The notes under the pieces were generated by a model. It did not search any database, was not told where the DNA came from, and worked only from the letters and a program-made list of their open reading frames with translations. From JAVEWJ01 sp034004605 (lineage in GTDB: Bacteria > Patescibacteriota > Gracilibacteria > UBA1369 > LOWO2-01-FULL-3): a DNA stretch of 64,000 nucleotides. Shown here one piece after another: positions 26,314 through 34,785 of the stretch. A program made the position numbers and the translations under genes. Where the stretch lies: contig JAVEWJ010000001.1 of assembly GCA_034004605.1 (NCBI GenBank), forward strand, positions 1 through 64,000, given 5' to 3'. Positions within the stretch are counted from its first letter, which is position 1; the number at the start of each line of letters is the position of its first letter.

Positions 26314-27411
26314 ATGAAAATTGCAATAGATATCAGAAGCGCAGAAGGAAAGAAAGCCGGAAAAGGCTTTTATACTTATCATTTATGCAGAAACATTTTG
26401 AAGTTTGACCTTGAAACTGAGTTTATATTGTATGGCGAAAATCCCGATACTTCGGAATGGAAAAGTCCTAATGTCAAAGTGAAAAAGATTTCCGCTCGAG
26501 GAATTAAGTGGCATATAAAAACTTTTTTCGATTTAATTAAGGAAAAACCGGATATCTTTTTTGCTCCGACAAGCCTTATAATTCCGGCTTTTCTTCCGAA
26601 AACAATTAAGACAATTGTTACCGTTCACGATCTTGTATCCATTCTTTTTCCTTCCACTCATTTAAAGAAGGCGGTATATATCGAAAAACTTCTTCTTGGC
26701 CGAGTTGTAAGAAGAGCAAAGAAGGTTTGTGCCGTTTCCGAAAATACGAAAAAGGATATTTTAAATACTTTCAATACTGAGGAGAAAAAAATTTCAGTTG
26801 TGTATTGTGGAGTTTCCGATAAATATAAAAGGCTTTCGGATGCAGAAATCGAAAGTTTAAAAAAAGCGGAAATTGCGCCGGAAAAGTTTTTCCTTTCCGT
26901 GAGTACCATTGAGCCTAGAAAAAATTATGTGAATTTGGTGAGAGCATTTTCGTTTTTTTTAAAAACGAATCCGGATTTTAAACTTATTATTGTAGGGCAA
27001 AAGGGATGGCAATTTGAAGAGGTGTTTCGAGAAGTTACAAGACTTAAGATTTCGGATAAGATTATTTTTCCCGATTATATTCCAGAAAATGGTCTTCTGA
27101 ATTTGTATAATTTGGCGACCGCTTTCGTTTTCCCTTCGTTTTATGAAGGCTTTGGAATTCCACCTCTTGAGGCGATGAGTTGTGGTTGTCCGGTAATCGC
27201 TTCGAACAAATCTTCGATTCCGGAAGTGGTAGGAGATGCGGGGCTTCTTGTGGATCCCAAAAGTCCTGAGGATATAGCTGAAAAAATGAAAAATATCGCT
27301 GATAATGAAACTTTAAGAAAGGAACTTAGAGAAAAGGGTTTTTCGAGAATTTCAGCTTTTAATTGGGAAGATTCTGCAAAAAAAATGATTTCTATTTTTA
27401 AATCAGTTTAA
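26314..27411 (+). CDS. Group 1/GT4 family glycosyltransferase
   Basis: 365 residues. N-terminal acceptor domain (MKIAIDIRSAEGKKAGKGFY), VHDLVSILFP motif near 110, and a C-terminal donor domain starting FFLSVSTIEPRKNYVNLVRAF. The E-x7-E motif appears in FPSFYEGFGIPPLEAMSCG and SSIPEVVGDAGLLVDP. This is the retaining GT4 fold used in cell-surface glycan assembly. The gene ends 1 base from a convergent polyprenol-kinase-like gene. Confidence 0.85.
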   Translation: MKIAIDIRSAEGKKAGKGFYTYHLCRNILKFDLETEFILYGENPDTSEWKSPNVKVKKISARGIKWHIKTFFDLIKEKPDIFFAPTSLIIPAFLPKTIKTIVTVHDLVSILFPSTHLKKAVYIEKLLLGRVVRRAKKVCAVSENTKKDILNTFNTEEKKISVVYCGVSDKYKRLSDAEIESLKKAEIAPEKFFLSVSTIEPRKNYVNLVRAFSFFLKTNPDFKLIIVGQKGWQFEEVFREVTRLKISDKIIFPDYIPENGLLNLYNLATAFVFPSFYEGFGIPPLEAMSCGCPVIASNKSSIPEVVGDAGLLVDPKSPEDIAEKMKNIADNETLRKELREKGFSRISAFNWEDSAKKMISIFKSV

Positions 27412-27412
27412 G

Positions 27413-28045
27413 CTATAACAGTCCTGGGATGGCTATTTTTAGAGGTGGAAGAACTATATCGAAGTAGTTTATATAAAGTTGTCCAAGAAATCCGGCAAAT
27501 AGAGGGACTGTAAGGTTGTCGTCGAGTTTTGCGGTGACAGCTTCCGAGAACGTGGCGGTAAAAGCCATTATTAAAACCAAAAATGGGTGTATGTGAAAGA
27601 TTAACATTCCAACAATCACATTTGCAGTGAAGCCTGAAAGTGTGCCTATTATTGTCTTTTCTTTATATATTTTTGTAGTACCGAAACTTCGACCCATAAT
27701 CGCTGCAAACATATCCCCAAATACAGTCATAAACATTGCTAAAACTGCGACCCAATAATTAAAAACGGCAAAACATATAAGACAGGCAATCACAAAAAAT
27801 GCGGCTCCCGAGATTGAATCTTCTTCGTGTTTTCGAAAAAGAATACTGAAGACTTTTAGAATTTTCGGTTTGTGAACAAGACGAAGTTGCTCTATTTCAA
27901 GGATGAACAATAATACTGCCGTGAGGAACAAATCGGCCCAGCCTTTTGAAAACATTAGTAGGATAATCGTATAAGCGAAAACCAAAAACAGTCCCGCTAA
28001 GTGAATTGATTTTCTGAGTATTTCGGAGAGAATGTGTACCTGCAT
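27413..28045 (-). CDS. CTP-dependent polyprenol/dolichol kinase-like membrane protein
   Basis: 210 residues with about six helices. The core DMFAAIMGRSFGTTKI followed by EKTIIGTLSGFTANVIVG, then TATFSEAVTAKLDDNLTVPL, matches the SEC59/VTE5/CDP-diglyceride synthetase-like superfamily that phosphorylates prenols or activates lipids. It may salvage the lipid carrier for surface glycans. Neighbouring glycosyltransferase is consistent. Exact substrate unknown. Confidence 0.65.
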   Translation of the reverse strand: MQVHILSEILRKSIHLAGLFLVFAYTIILLMFSKGWADLFLTAVLLFILEIEQLRLVHKPKILKVFSILFRKHEEDSISGAAFFVIACLICFAVFNYWVAVLAMFMTVFGDMFAAIMGRSFGTTKIYKEKTIIGTLSGFTANVIVGMLIFHIHPFLVLIMAFTATFSEAVTAKLDDNLTVPLFAGFLGQLYINYFDIVLPPLKIAIPGLL

Positions 28046-28054
28046 TTTGGGGAT

Positions 28055-28567
28055 TTATTTTTTCCAGAAAGAAAGCCAAGACTTTTTCGGAGCGCTGAGT
28101 AGTTTAACTTGATTTTCAAGTGTAAAGATCTTTTCGTTTAGAGTGTTGATTAGTCGGATGAAATTTTGTCGTTCTTCGGAGTGCTGACTAATCATTTTTT
28201 CGAGAGTTTGTGTAATCGCGCTCAGATCTTCTTTTGTAAGATAGTCTTCGTTTTTTTCAATGGATTTTTCTTCGGAAACGATTTTGTTTTCTTCGGATTT
28301 CTTTTCAGCTGTCTCAATTACTATTTCCGCTTTTTCAACAGGAATAGCTTTCAGACTGCTTTCGCTTACTTCAAGATTTTCAGATGCGGAAGGATTCACT
28401 TTGTAATAATCAAAGAGAGATTCTTTGATTATCATGTAGTTGAATCCTTGGGGAGTCCTTTGTCTTCGGTATTTGATTTTGTTTGATTTGATAGCCCTTC
28501 TGAGAGTTTGGAATGATTTATTAACAAGATCCGCAGCTTCTTGAATTGTTAAGTATTCTTGGACCAT
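28055..28567 (-). CDS. HTH (excisionase/MerR-like) protein with coiled coil
   Basis: 170 residues. The N-terminal ~55 residues (YLTIQEAADLVNKSFQTLRR..KIKYRRQRTPQGFNYMI) read as a winged HTH of the excisionase/HTH_17 type. A charged linker follows, then a coiled coil (about 110-155, ISQHSEERQNFIRLINTLNE) and a Trp-rich tail (KKSWLSFWKK). Possibly a regulator or a DNA-tethering protein. It lies 10 bp upstream of the polyprenol-kinase-like gene, so they are likely co-transcribed. Confidence 0.55.
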   Translation of the reverse strand: MVQEYLTIQEAADLVNKSFQTLRRAIKSNKIKYRRQRTPQGFNYMIIKESLFDYYKVNPSASENLEVSESSLKAIPVEKAEIVIETAEKKSEENKIVSEEKSIEKNEDYLTKEDLSAITQTLEKMISQHSEERQNFIRLINTLNEKIFTLENQVKLLSAPKKSWLSFWKK

Positions 28568-28681
28568 GGTTAGTCAAAATTAAAAGAATGAGTTTTGGTA
28601 AATAAAAATTAATACAATTTCGTTGAATACACAAAGCATAAAAATCAATTAAAATTGACATAATCTGCGGTGGGTTTTTGA

Positions 28682-29401
28682 CTAATCATTAAGTGGTATT
28701 TTGGGTTTTATTTTATTTAAATAGATTGTCCAAAGTGTGAAAAACATAGCTGTGGAAGGGATCAATATCAAAAGAACATTTTTCAGAGAGAAAAAATTGA
28801 GAGTGGATGCTAAAATATTTTTGTCAGATGAAATTGTGATGGTCTTTTTTTCATTTTCTTCATCGATGATTTCATAATCGGAAAACTCAACTTCCTCGAT
28901 ATCTTGCATTACGGTGGTAAGGGTCGAAAGGACACCGTTTTCAAAAGAAAAGTAGTATGGTTTTTCTTTTTTCGTTTGAAAATAAATTTCCGCAAGAAGT
29001 CCTTCCCCAACAGGTAGCATATCTTTACTAGTAAGTGTTTCTCCGAAAATTATTTTGTCGGATTTTTGTGTAACCAAATACATGGGATCCCCTCCTCTCT
29101 CAAGAAAATCCCCGGGAAGGTATTTTAAAAATTCAATTTTTTCATTGTCGAACTTAAGATGGAATGCGGCGCCTATGACAGGGGTTAAAGCGTCTTTTGT
29201 GTTTACATTTATTTTAAGAATACCTTTTTCCAAAAACTCATGGGTAAGAAAAACCGTTTGATGTGTTTTTTCGGTTTGTTTGTTTTCAATTTCAATATCA
29301 TTTATGCTTAAAAATTCCGAAGCTTTCGCGCTTAACACATTCAACACGACAAGGCTTTGGATAATCAAGATAAACAGGAAAATCAGAAAGTATTTTTTCA
29401 T
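28682..29401 (-). CDS. Cohesin-domain membrane-anchored surface protein
   Basis: 239 residues. Signal peptide (IFLFILIIQSLVVLNVLSAKA), a cohesin-like beta domain at about 50-170 (INVNTKDALTPVIGAAFHLKFDNEKIEFLKYLPGDFLE split over its strands, and LLAEIYFQTKK), and a C-terminal transmembrane helix (LLILIPSTAMFFTLWTIYLN). Cohesins bind dockerins; the gene directly upstream encodes a cohesin-plus-dockerin protein. Together they suggest a surface complex, inferred. Confidence 0.7.
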   Translation of the reverse strand: MKKYFLIFLFILIIQSLVVLNVLSAKASEFLSINDIEIENKQTEKTHQTVFLTHEFLEKGILKINVNTKDALTPVIGAAFHLKFDNEKIEFLKYLPGDFLERGGDPMYLVTQKSDKIIFGETLTSKDMLPVGEGLLAEIYFQTKKEKPYYFSFENGVLSTLTTVMQDIEEVEFSDYEIIDEENEKKTITISSDKNILASTLNFFSLKNVLLILIPSTAMFFTLWTIYLNKIKPKIPLND

Positions 29402-29417
29402 TTCTGGTTGTGGTTAG

Positions 29418-29441
29418 GGCGGTCGCCCTTCGGCGACCGCC
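29418..29441. other. GC-rich hairpin between the two cohesin genes
   Basis: GGCGGTCGCC-CTTC-GGCGACCGCC, a perfect 10-bp stem with tetraloop, lies in the gap between the dockerin gene stop and the cohesin gene start. There is no T-run after it on the minus strand, so mRNA processing or stabilisation is as likely as termination. Confidence 0.5.
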
Positions 29442-29466
29442 TTGAATTAATAAGGTTGAAATTCAA

Positions 29467-30948
29467 TCAGTATGTTTTTGCGAAGTTTGAGCCGAGAATA
29501 ATCAAATCTTTTCCATCAATTATTCCATCGAAGTCAAAGTCTCCGGCAAGTTTGTAGTTTGCGTCGGGGTATGATTCTCCGAAGGATCTTGCTAGAAGCT
29601 CCAAGTCTCTTCCGTCGACGCGTTTGTTTTTGTCCATGTCGCCTCTAAGACCTCTTTCTTCAGAACCTGAAACAATTACAGGCGGACTATTTGATTCTCC
29701 GTTTACCGCTATTATTGAATATTCATAAGTAATTCCGGTATTTACATTTTGCGTGTCTTCAAAGAATAAGTCTGTTGTTTCCCCTATTTTTACCAATACA
29801 CCGTTTGGGGATTTACGATTTACGATGTATTTCGTAGCTCCCAGGTCCGGAGCGTCCCATGACAGTTTTAAGGAATATATGGCAGTTCCGTTTGAAATTG
29901 TGGGGTTCTTCACGGTGCTTGATGTGGAAGAACCGCTTGAGATGGTGCCGGACGTGAGTTTTGCGGTCATATTACCGGTCACATCGGAAACAAAACTGTT
30001 TGGCCCAAAATTTAATTTTGTAGACTCTGAGATTTCTCCAACGATTTTAAATTGCATCGTAAACAAAGTACCTTCTCCCGAGACTCCGGTTGGCGGATTT
30101 TTAAGTCGGGACGAAGCAACCACTAGCTTCCCGGGCACTGAATTTTCAAGAGCGCTGAAGAAGGATGTGGTGGATCCGTCTTTTTTCAAAAAATCTCCTT
30201 CACTTGCCGATACAAACTGGATTTTTGCCGGTTCGTACAAAATATCAAAACCGTAGGAATACATATTCTCCACATTTTTTACATTCACCGACAAGGTCTT
30301 TGTTTCGTTTAAATTCCCTGTCGCCAGTTCAGGTGAAATAAAAACTTCCGTACCTGAATAGGCCGTTTTGGAATTGATGGACTTGGGAGTCCCAAAAATC
30401 AAGGTGCCTCCCGAAGAGAGTGAACCGTTTGAACTTTCGGCGCTGTTCCAATTTGTGGAAATATCTCCGGATAGTAAAGGGTCCGTCCTTTCCATTGTGG
30501 CTTTTGTGGTATTTGAACCTGCCGGGAAGGCCGCTCCCGCTGTATTAACGGAATCAATAATATTTCCCGAAGGATCTTTTAAAATTAATGAATCTCCGGT
30601 ATTTGCGAGAGAAAGAGATACAATTAAATCCGCCGTAATATTTGATATGGAAGACTCTGATTTTTCGATAATGAAAAAGCCTTTTGCCGGTATTTTGCCA
30701 CTTAAATCGTATCTTGTAGTGAGATCATCCTCTATATACCATCCACTTAGATCTATTTCCGAATTTGTGTTGTTGTAAAGCTCGATCCATTCATCGTTTG
30801 AATCATCTATTGATCCTGCCCATGCGATTTCATTGATAATGACTTCGTTTCCCGAATAAGCAAACGAATGAGGTATGTTTGTAAGAAAAATTTGTGACGA
30901 AAGTGCTATTAAAAGCAATGTCGTCGCTTGTTTTATAGAAAAATTCAT
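29467..30948 (-). CDS. Secreted lamin-tail, cohesin and dockerin protein
   Basis: 493 residues. Signal peptide; lamin-tail domain at about 30-160 (VIINEIAWAGSIDDSNDEWIE, then YNNTNSEIDLSGWYIED), cohesin-like domain about 205-330, a fibronectin-III-like domain about 345-420, and a C-terminal dockerin with duplicated calcium loops (RGDMDKNKRVDGRDLELLARSF and GDFDFDGIIDGKDLIILG). Dockerin type-I repeats bind cohesins. It sits upstream of the membrane-bound cohesin gene, which could be its anchor. Confidence 0.8.
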   Translation of the reverse strand: MNFSIKQATTLLLIALSSQIFLTNIPHSFAYSGNEVIINEIAWAGSIDDSNDEWIELYNNTNSEIDLSGWYIEDDLTTRYDLSGKIPAKGFFIIEKSESSISNITADLIVSLSLANTGDSLILKDPSGNIIDSVNTAGAAFPAGSNTTKATMERTDPLLSGDISTNWNSAESSNGSLSSGGTLIFGTPKSINSKTAYSGTEVFISPELATGNLNETKTLSVNVKNVENMYSYGFDILYEPAKIQFVSASEGDFLKKDGSTTSFFSALENSVPGKLVVASSRLKNPPTGVSGEGTLFTMQFKIVGEISESTKLNFGPNSFVSDVTGNMTAKLTSGTISSGSSTSSTVKNPTISNGTAIYSLKLSWDAPDLGATKYIVNRKSPNGVLVKIGETTDLFFEDTQNVNTGITYEYSIIAVNGESNSPPVIVSGSEERGLRGDMDKNKRVDGRDLELLARSFGESYPDANYKLAGDFDFDGIIDGKDLIILGSNFAKTY

Positions 30949-31049
30949 AGTACTTGGGTTAAATTTATCCTAAAGCGCTTTCGGACGAATTTAAGAGTAC
31001 CAAAAGAAGATTAAAAAATTTTGAATAATTTCTGAAAAAATTATGAACT

Positions 31050-32315
31050 TTATTGAATTTGAGATTTTACCTTTTCACAAAGAGTAATAAGCCCGAATTT
31101 TTTTCCGAGTGTCGAAAGATCTTCCATGTTCTCTACATTTTTGAGCACTGCGAAGTCTTTGTCTGAAATTAAAATCACAGCCGGATTTTTTGCAAAAGTG
31201 GTAAAATCCGTCGCGCTGTAGCCGATTTTGGGGGATAGCTTTTTTGAAAAAGAAATTTCCTTTGGAGCGGTTGCATAAAATGAAATCGGCAAAGAATTCG
31301 AGAAAAAAGCCAAATCAAAAATATACATGCCTGAATTGGCTGGGAGATATGCTGTGTGAGTGGGATCTTGAATTTGTCGGGTGGTGTCGTTTATGCTATG
31401 AGCTTCGAGAATTCGTAGAGTATCTTTTCCGTCTTTTTCAATGATTTCTATTGTACCGAGTTGATCGGTTTTCTCAAATTTGTGTCTTGGAAGACCCAAA
31501 ATATAACAATCATGATTTCCTTTTACGGAGGATATATTTTTTAGAATATCCGGATTAAAAATTCCTGTACCCTGCACTATTAAAATTTTTGAAACACCTT
31601 TTTCTTTAAGATCGTTTATTAATTTTTTGTCATTGTAAAATGCGACAAGCGGCCCTCCCGATTCATCCGGATTTTTAGCAATTTTAATTTCCCCATCCTT
31701 AATTTCCAGTGAAATTTTTTCTTCTTCGCTTAAATGAAGTCGTTCTCCTTGCGAAATATAATGAAGGTTTTTTAGGCCGAAATTATTGAAGGCTTTTATT
31801 TCTTCGGGAATTACTTTTTGTGTAGTTGAGCCCTTGGGACCGAGCGAAATTATTACAGGAAAGTCGACGCCGTGTGTGTCGGAAAGACTCTTAATGATTG
31901 AAAGATTTATCATCAGCGTGCCAAAATTTTCGGGAAAATCTTTGATGTGGATCGTGGCTTTTGTAAAATTTTCGAGATGAAGATTCTCCATTCCGGATTT
32001 TTCTAGGCTTTGAGCAAGACGCTGGCCTTCACCACCGGCCGTAAAGAAAAAAGCGACCTTCGATAGTGATTTTTCATCAAAAACTATTTCAGAAAAATCG
32101 TAAACTTTTGGATATTTTTGTGTTGCGTTTTCAAGAAGATTTTTTGTTTCTTCCATGTTTTTAAGCGCGATTTTTCGTTCGGATTTTTCACGCAGGAAGT
32201 CGTCGAAAGGGTGATTTTCGTTTAAGAAATCAACTACGTGCGCTATTTCGTTTTCCGAAAGGTTTTCAGCTGATTCAGTATTTTTTAGAAGCAAATCTTT
32301 TGTCCAAAGTGTCAT
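31050..32315 (-). CDS. UDP-sugar pyrophosphorylase (UDPGP/UAP family)
   Basis: 421 residues. The nucleotide-binding motif VAFFFTAGGEGQRL near residue 90 matches the Gly-rich loop of UDPGP-family nucleotidyltransferases. PVIISLGPKGS, ESGGPLVAFYNDKKLI and PANSGMYIFDLAFF correspond to further family regions. It would form a UDP-sugar from UTP and a sugar-1-phosphate. Which sugar (glucose or GlcNAc) cannot be read. A supply role for glycosyltransferases is inferred. Confidence 0.65.
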   Translation of the reverse strand: MTLWTKDLLLKNTESAENLSENEIAHVVDFLNENHPFDDFLREKSERKIALKNMEETKNLLENATQKYPKVYDFSEIVFDEKSLSKVAFFFTAGGEGQRLAQSLEKSGMENLHLENFTKATIHIKDFPENFGTLMINLSIIKSLSDTHGVDFPVIISLGPKGSTTQKVIPEEIKAFNNFGLKNLHYISQGERLHLSEEEKISLEIKDGEIKIAKNPDESGGPLVAFYNDKKLINDLKEKGVSKILIVQGTGIFNPDILKNISSVKGNHDCYILGLPRHKFEKTDQLGTIEIIEKDGKDTLRILEAHSINDTTRQIQDPTHTAYLPANSGMYIFDLAFFSNSLPISFYATAPKEISFSKKLSPKIGYSATDFTTFAKNPAVILISDKDFAVLKNVENMEDLSTLGKKFGLITLCEKVKSQIQ

Positions 32316-32320
32316 TTGTT

Positions 32321-32722
32321 TTATTTAAATATTGGTCTTTTTAATGGGATGACGCCTCCTTTTTTTCTTACAGCGTTTATTATTGAAAATATTTTTTTGT
32401 TTGCAATAAGTCTTCTTTCAAGGCTTCGTTTGCCCGGAAAATTTGTAAGAGAAAGGCCTATTATCATAGAGAGTATGCCTTGTCCGGGAGTAAAAAGCAT
32501 CATAAAACCACCTAAAAAAAGAATTAGTCCAAGTATATTTTTCAGCACAAGAAAGGAAATATTCAGGAATTTTGGAATCTGCATCTTTTTTAGGCTCGGT
32601 GTGGTTTCGTTTTCAAAATAATCGGCGGGAATCCGTAGAATCATAAGCGGAACGAAAATTATAGTGGCGAAAAATGCGAGAATCGAGCCCAGTGCTATGT
32701 AAAAAATGAAATAAGAACTCAT
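32321..32722 (-). CDS. PGPGW-motif membrane protein
   Basis: 133 residues with N-terminal helix (YFIFYIALGSILAFFATIIFVPLMIL) and a second hydrophobic region carrying LFTPGQGILSMIIGLSLTNFPGKR, the PGPGW-type motif of a family of small transmembrane proteins of unknown function. Its start overlaps the tlyA-like stop by 4 bp, so it is in the same transcript. Confidence 0.6.
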   Translation of the reverse strand: MSSYFIFYIALGSILAFFATIIFVPLMILRIPADYFENETTPSLKKMQIPKFLNISFLVLKNILGLILFLGGFMMLFTPGQGILSMIIGLSLTNFPGKRSLERRLIANKKIFSIINAVRKKGGVIPLKRPIFK

Positions 32723-33273
32723 TTTTTTAGTTTTAAGTATGCCAAATATTCTTCGTTTTTTCCGGATTTGCCCGTAATCGGAGACTTGATAAAGCCTAAA
32801 ATTTCAAGATGTAAATCGGCTAAATCGTTTTTCACTTTTTCGAGAGTTTCCTTCAAAAATTCCTCTTTTAATTTGCCTTTGACGAGATGTCTTTTATCGG
32901 CTTCGTAGTGAGGTTTAATAAGTGAAACAATCACCCCATTTTCTTTTATCAGAGAAATCGCTTTGGGAAGAATATTTTTTTGTTTTGTCCAACTTGTATC
33001 AACGGAAACAAAGTCCATTTTTTCAGGCAGTAAAACCTGCATCGCGTTTGTGCGCTCCATTACGACGACTCGATTATCGTTTCTAAGCTTCCAATCGAGA
33101 ACTCCATAGCCCGTATCAACTGCGTAAACTTTTGTCGCTCCGTTTTGAAGGAGGCAATCGGTGAATCCGCCCGTGCTACAGCCCAAATCGGCGCAAACAA
33201 AATCCTTTACGACAATTTCGAATTCTTTTAAAGCGAATGCCAATTTTTCGCCGGCGCGTGATACGAATTCCAT
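32719..33273 (-). CDS. TlyA-type rRNA methyltransferase lacking the S4 domain
   Basis: 184 residues. It starts at the SRAGEKLAFAL segment of TlyA and has the SAM-binding motif ADLGCSTGGFTDCLLQNGA, VYAVDTGYGVLDWKLR, ERTNA and SLIKPHYE. TlyA methylates the 2'-OH of rRNA riboses. Typical TlyA is about 250-270 residues with an N-terminal S4 RNA-binding domain; that domain is absent here and nothing upstream supplies it (the HD gene abuts). Substrate binding may differ. Confidence 0.8.
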   Translation of the reverse strand: MEFVSRAGEKLAFALKEFEIVVKDFVCADLGCSTGGFTDCLLQNGATKVYAVDTGYGVLDWKLRNDNRVVVMERTNAMQVLLPEKMDFVSVDTSWTKQKNILPKAISLIKENGVIVSLIKPHYEADKRHLVKGKLKEEFLKETLEKVKNDLADLHLEILGFIKSPITGKSGKNEEYLAYLKLKK

Positions 33274-33818
33274 TATAGTTTGAGTAATTTTATGTATTCT
33301 TCCAGACGATTTTTCGGGCCTTCTCCATATCTTTCCACTTCAGCCCGAATATCATCAAGAGTGAAAATTTTACCCTGTTTTTTCGGATTTTTCGAGAAGA
33401 ATTTATCCGCGATGCAAATTATTTTTTCTTCGATACTTTGAGGAATCATGTCGCGCTGAGGAAGGGGCAGGTTTTGGGCTATGATTTCGTCTTTTGTAAG
33501 ACCTACTCCGACATGCCGTTCACAGATAAGTGCATGAACTTTAAAGCCTTCGTTTTCAAGAATTTCACGACCGAGGACGCCGTGCTTGATATAAGGCTCA
33601 TCGCCGTGACAAGCGATATCCGGGGCGTTTGTGCGAAAAATCCCAATATCGTGAATCATTGACGCTTCTTCAATAAACTTCAAATCGGGGTGTAGATGCG
33701 CAATATTTTTTGCAATTTCGAGGGCTTTGTCTCGCACTAAAATCAAGTGCGGAAATAGAATTTTGTATGTATCCGAAGTAGTATCGTAATATTTTTCAAG
33801 AATTTTTATCGGGTCCAT
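33273..33818 (-). CDS. HD-domain phosphohydrolase
   Basis: 181 residues. HD motif at ASMIHDIGIF (His-Asp) with an upstream His in LFPHLILVRDKALEIA and downstream ICERHVG; this is the metal-dependent phosphohydrolase fold of uncharacterised HDIG proteins. IKHGVLGREILENEGF fits the same family. It overlaps tlyA by one base, so they form an operon. Substrate unknown. Confidence 0.7.
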   Translation of the reverse strand: MDPIKILEKYYDTTSDTYKILFPHLILVRDKALEIAKNIAHLHPDLKFIEEASMIHDIGIFRTNAPDIACHGDEPYIKHGVLGREILENEGFKVHALICERHVGVGLTKDEIIAQNLPLPQRDMIPQSIEEKIICIADKFFSKNPKKQGKIFTLDDIRAEVERYGEGPKNRLEEYIKLLKL

Positions 33819-33878
33819 CGTTTTTTATTATTTCTTTGAGTGTAGCAAAGAGAATTTAATTTGTTTAAAGAAAATTTT

Positions 33879-33906
33879 TTGACAAACAGGAAACTACTGG
33901 TATTAT
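33879..33906 (+). promoter_or_regulatory. Promoter of the small gene at 33956
   Basis: TTGACA (33879-33884) and TATTAT (33901-33906) are spaced 16 bp. A roughly 45-base leader then ends in GGAAGGAGGT, an unusually strong ribosome-binding site 3 bp from the ATG. Confidence 0.7.
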
Positions 33907-33955
33907 CGCTTTTGTTCTCGGGCTGGCGCTTATACATCCCACGGAAGGAGGTACT

Positions 33956-34165
33956 ATGCCGGATGTTGTAAGAAATTGTAAGACACCCGAGGAACTGAAG
34001 AAAATTTTCGCAAATTTCAAGGTCCACTCAATCACGGTTGTGACTGATGTGGGAACTGAAATCAGCGGAGATTGTTATGGGTTTCTCATTTCACAACAAA
34101 CCGTTAAAGTTGCCGGCGAGGAAATTGAGCTTCGGACGGTCAAGGAGTTCCGTGTTCACATCTGA
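33956..34165 (+). CDS. Small hypothetical protein with strong RBS
   Basis: 69 residues (MPDVVRNCKTPEELKKIFAN start; EISGDCYGFLISQQTVKVAG in the middle). No family recognised. It has its own promoter, a near-perfect Shine-Dalgarno sequence and a more GC-rich codon choice than the genes around it. The genes at 34786 and 57237 share these traits. Together they suggest a common foreign or specially expressed set. Confidence 0.55.
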   Translation: MPDVVRNCKTPEELKKIFANFKVHSITVVTDVGTEISGDCYGFLISQQTVKVAGEEIELRTVKEFRVHI

Positions 34166-34192
34166 AAAGATGGTGGACCGGACAAAGACACA

Positions 34193-34232
34193 AAAAAAAG
34201 ACAGCAAGGGAGAAATTCCGATGCTGTCTTTC
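34193..34232. terminator. Terminator between the small gene and yqeY
   Basis: AAGACAGCA and TGCTGTCTT pair around a 15-base loop. On the minus strand eight Ts follow, so it ends yqeY; read in the plus direction it can also stop the small gene at 33956. Confidence 0.7.
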
Positions 34233-34240
34233 AGAATCGT

Positions 34241-34687
34241 TTATTTAAGAAGGCTTTGCACCATTTGGCTTACTACCGCGCCATCGGCTTTGCCTTTCAC
34301 TTTCGGCATAAGAACTTTCATCACTTTTCCGCTATCGGATTTCATCTCTGCACCGGCCTCTTTGATGCTTTCTTCCACGATTTTTTTAAGCTCATCGTCT
34401 GAAAGCTGAGCAGGAAGATATATACTTAAAAACTCTATCTCTTTTTGTTCTTTCTCAGCCATTTCGGGGCGATTGCCTTTGATAAATTGTTCATATGAAT
34501 CTTTGCGAGACTTAATTTCTCTTTGAATTAATGAAAGAACAGTTTCATCATCAGCGACTTTGTCTGCACCTGAAACTTCATATTTCATTATCGCAGCCTT
34601 AAGCATTCTAAGCGCTCCCACCTTGATTTCTTCTTTCGCTTTCATAGCGTTTAACAGATCTGAATTGATTTGTTCTTTTAAAGTCAT
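34241..34687 (-). CDS. yqeY: YqeY/GatB-like protein
   Basis: 148 residues from ATG 34687 (MTLKEQINSDLLNAMKAKE, the typical YqeY start); a longer frame upstream runs through the terminator of the next gene and is unlikely. LRMLKAAIMKYEVSG, ETVLSLIQREIKSRKDSYEQF and the C-terminal GKVMKVLMPKVKGKADGAVV are family motifs shared with the tail of GatB. Possible role in tRNA-dependent amidation or tRNA binding, not proven. Confidence 0.85.
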   Translation of the reverse strand: MTLKEQINSDLLNAMKAKEEIKVGALRMLKAAIMKYEVSGADKVADDETVLSLIQREIKSRKDSYEQFIKGNRPEMAEKEQKEIEFLSIYLPAQLSDDELKKIVEESIKEAGAEMKSDSGKVMKVLMPKVKGKADGAVVSQMVQSLLK

Positions 34688-34740
34688 TTGAGTTTTGGTT
34701 AGTACGAGGATATTTCTAGCATTTTTTTGAATTTCGGGCA

Positions 34741-34771
34741 ATAAAAGAGCGCGCACGGTGGGTGCTCGCTC
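34741..34771 (-). terminator. Terminator after the gene at 34786
   Basis: GAGCG-A-GCAC pairs with GTGC-G-CGCTC around a short loop, followed on the minus strand by TTTTATT. It separates the GC-rich gene from yqeY. Confidence 0.7.
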
Positions 34772-34785
34772 GAGTTCGGATGACT

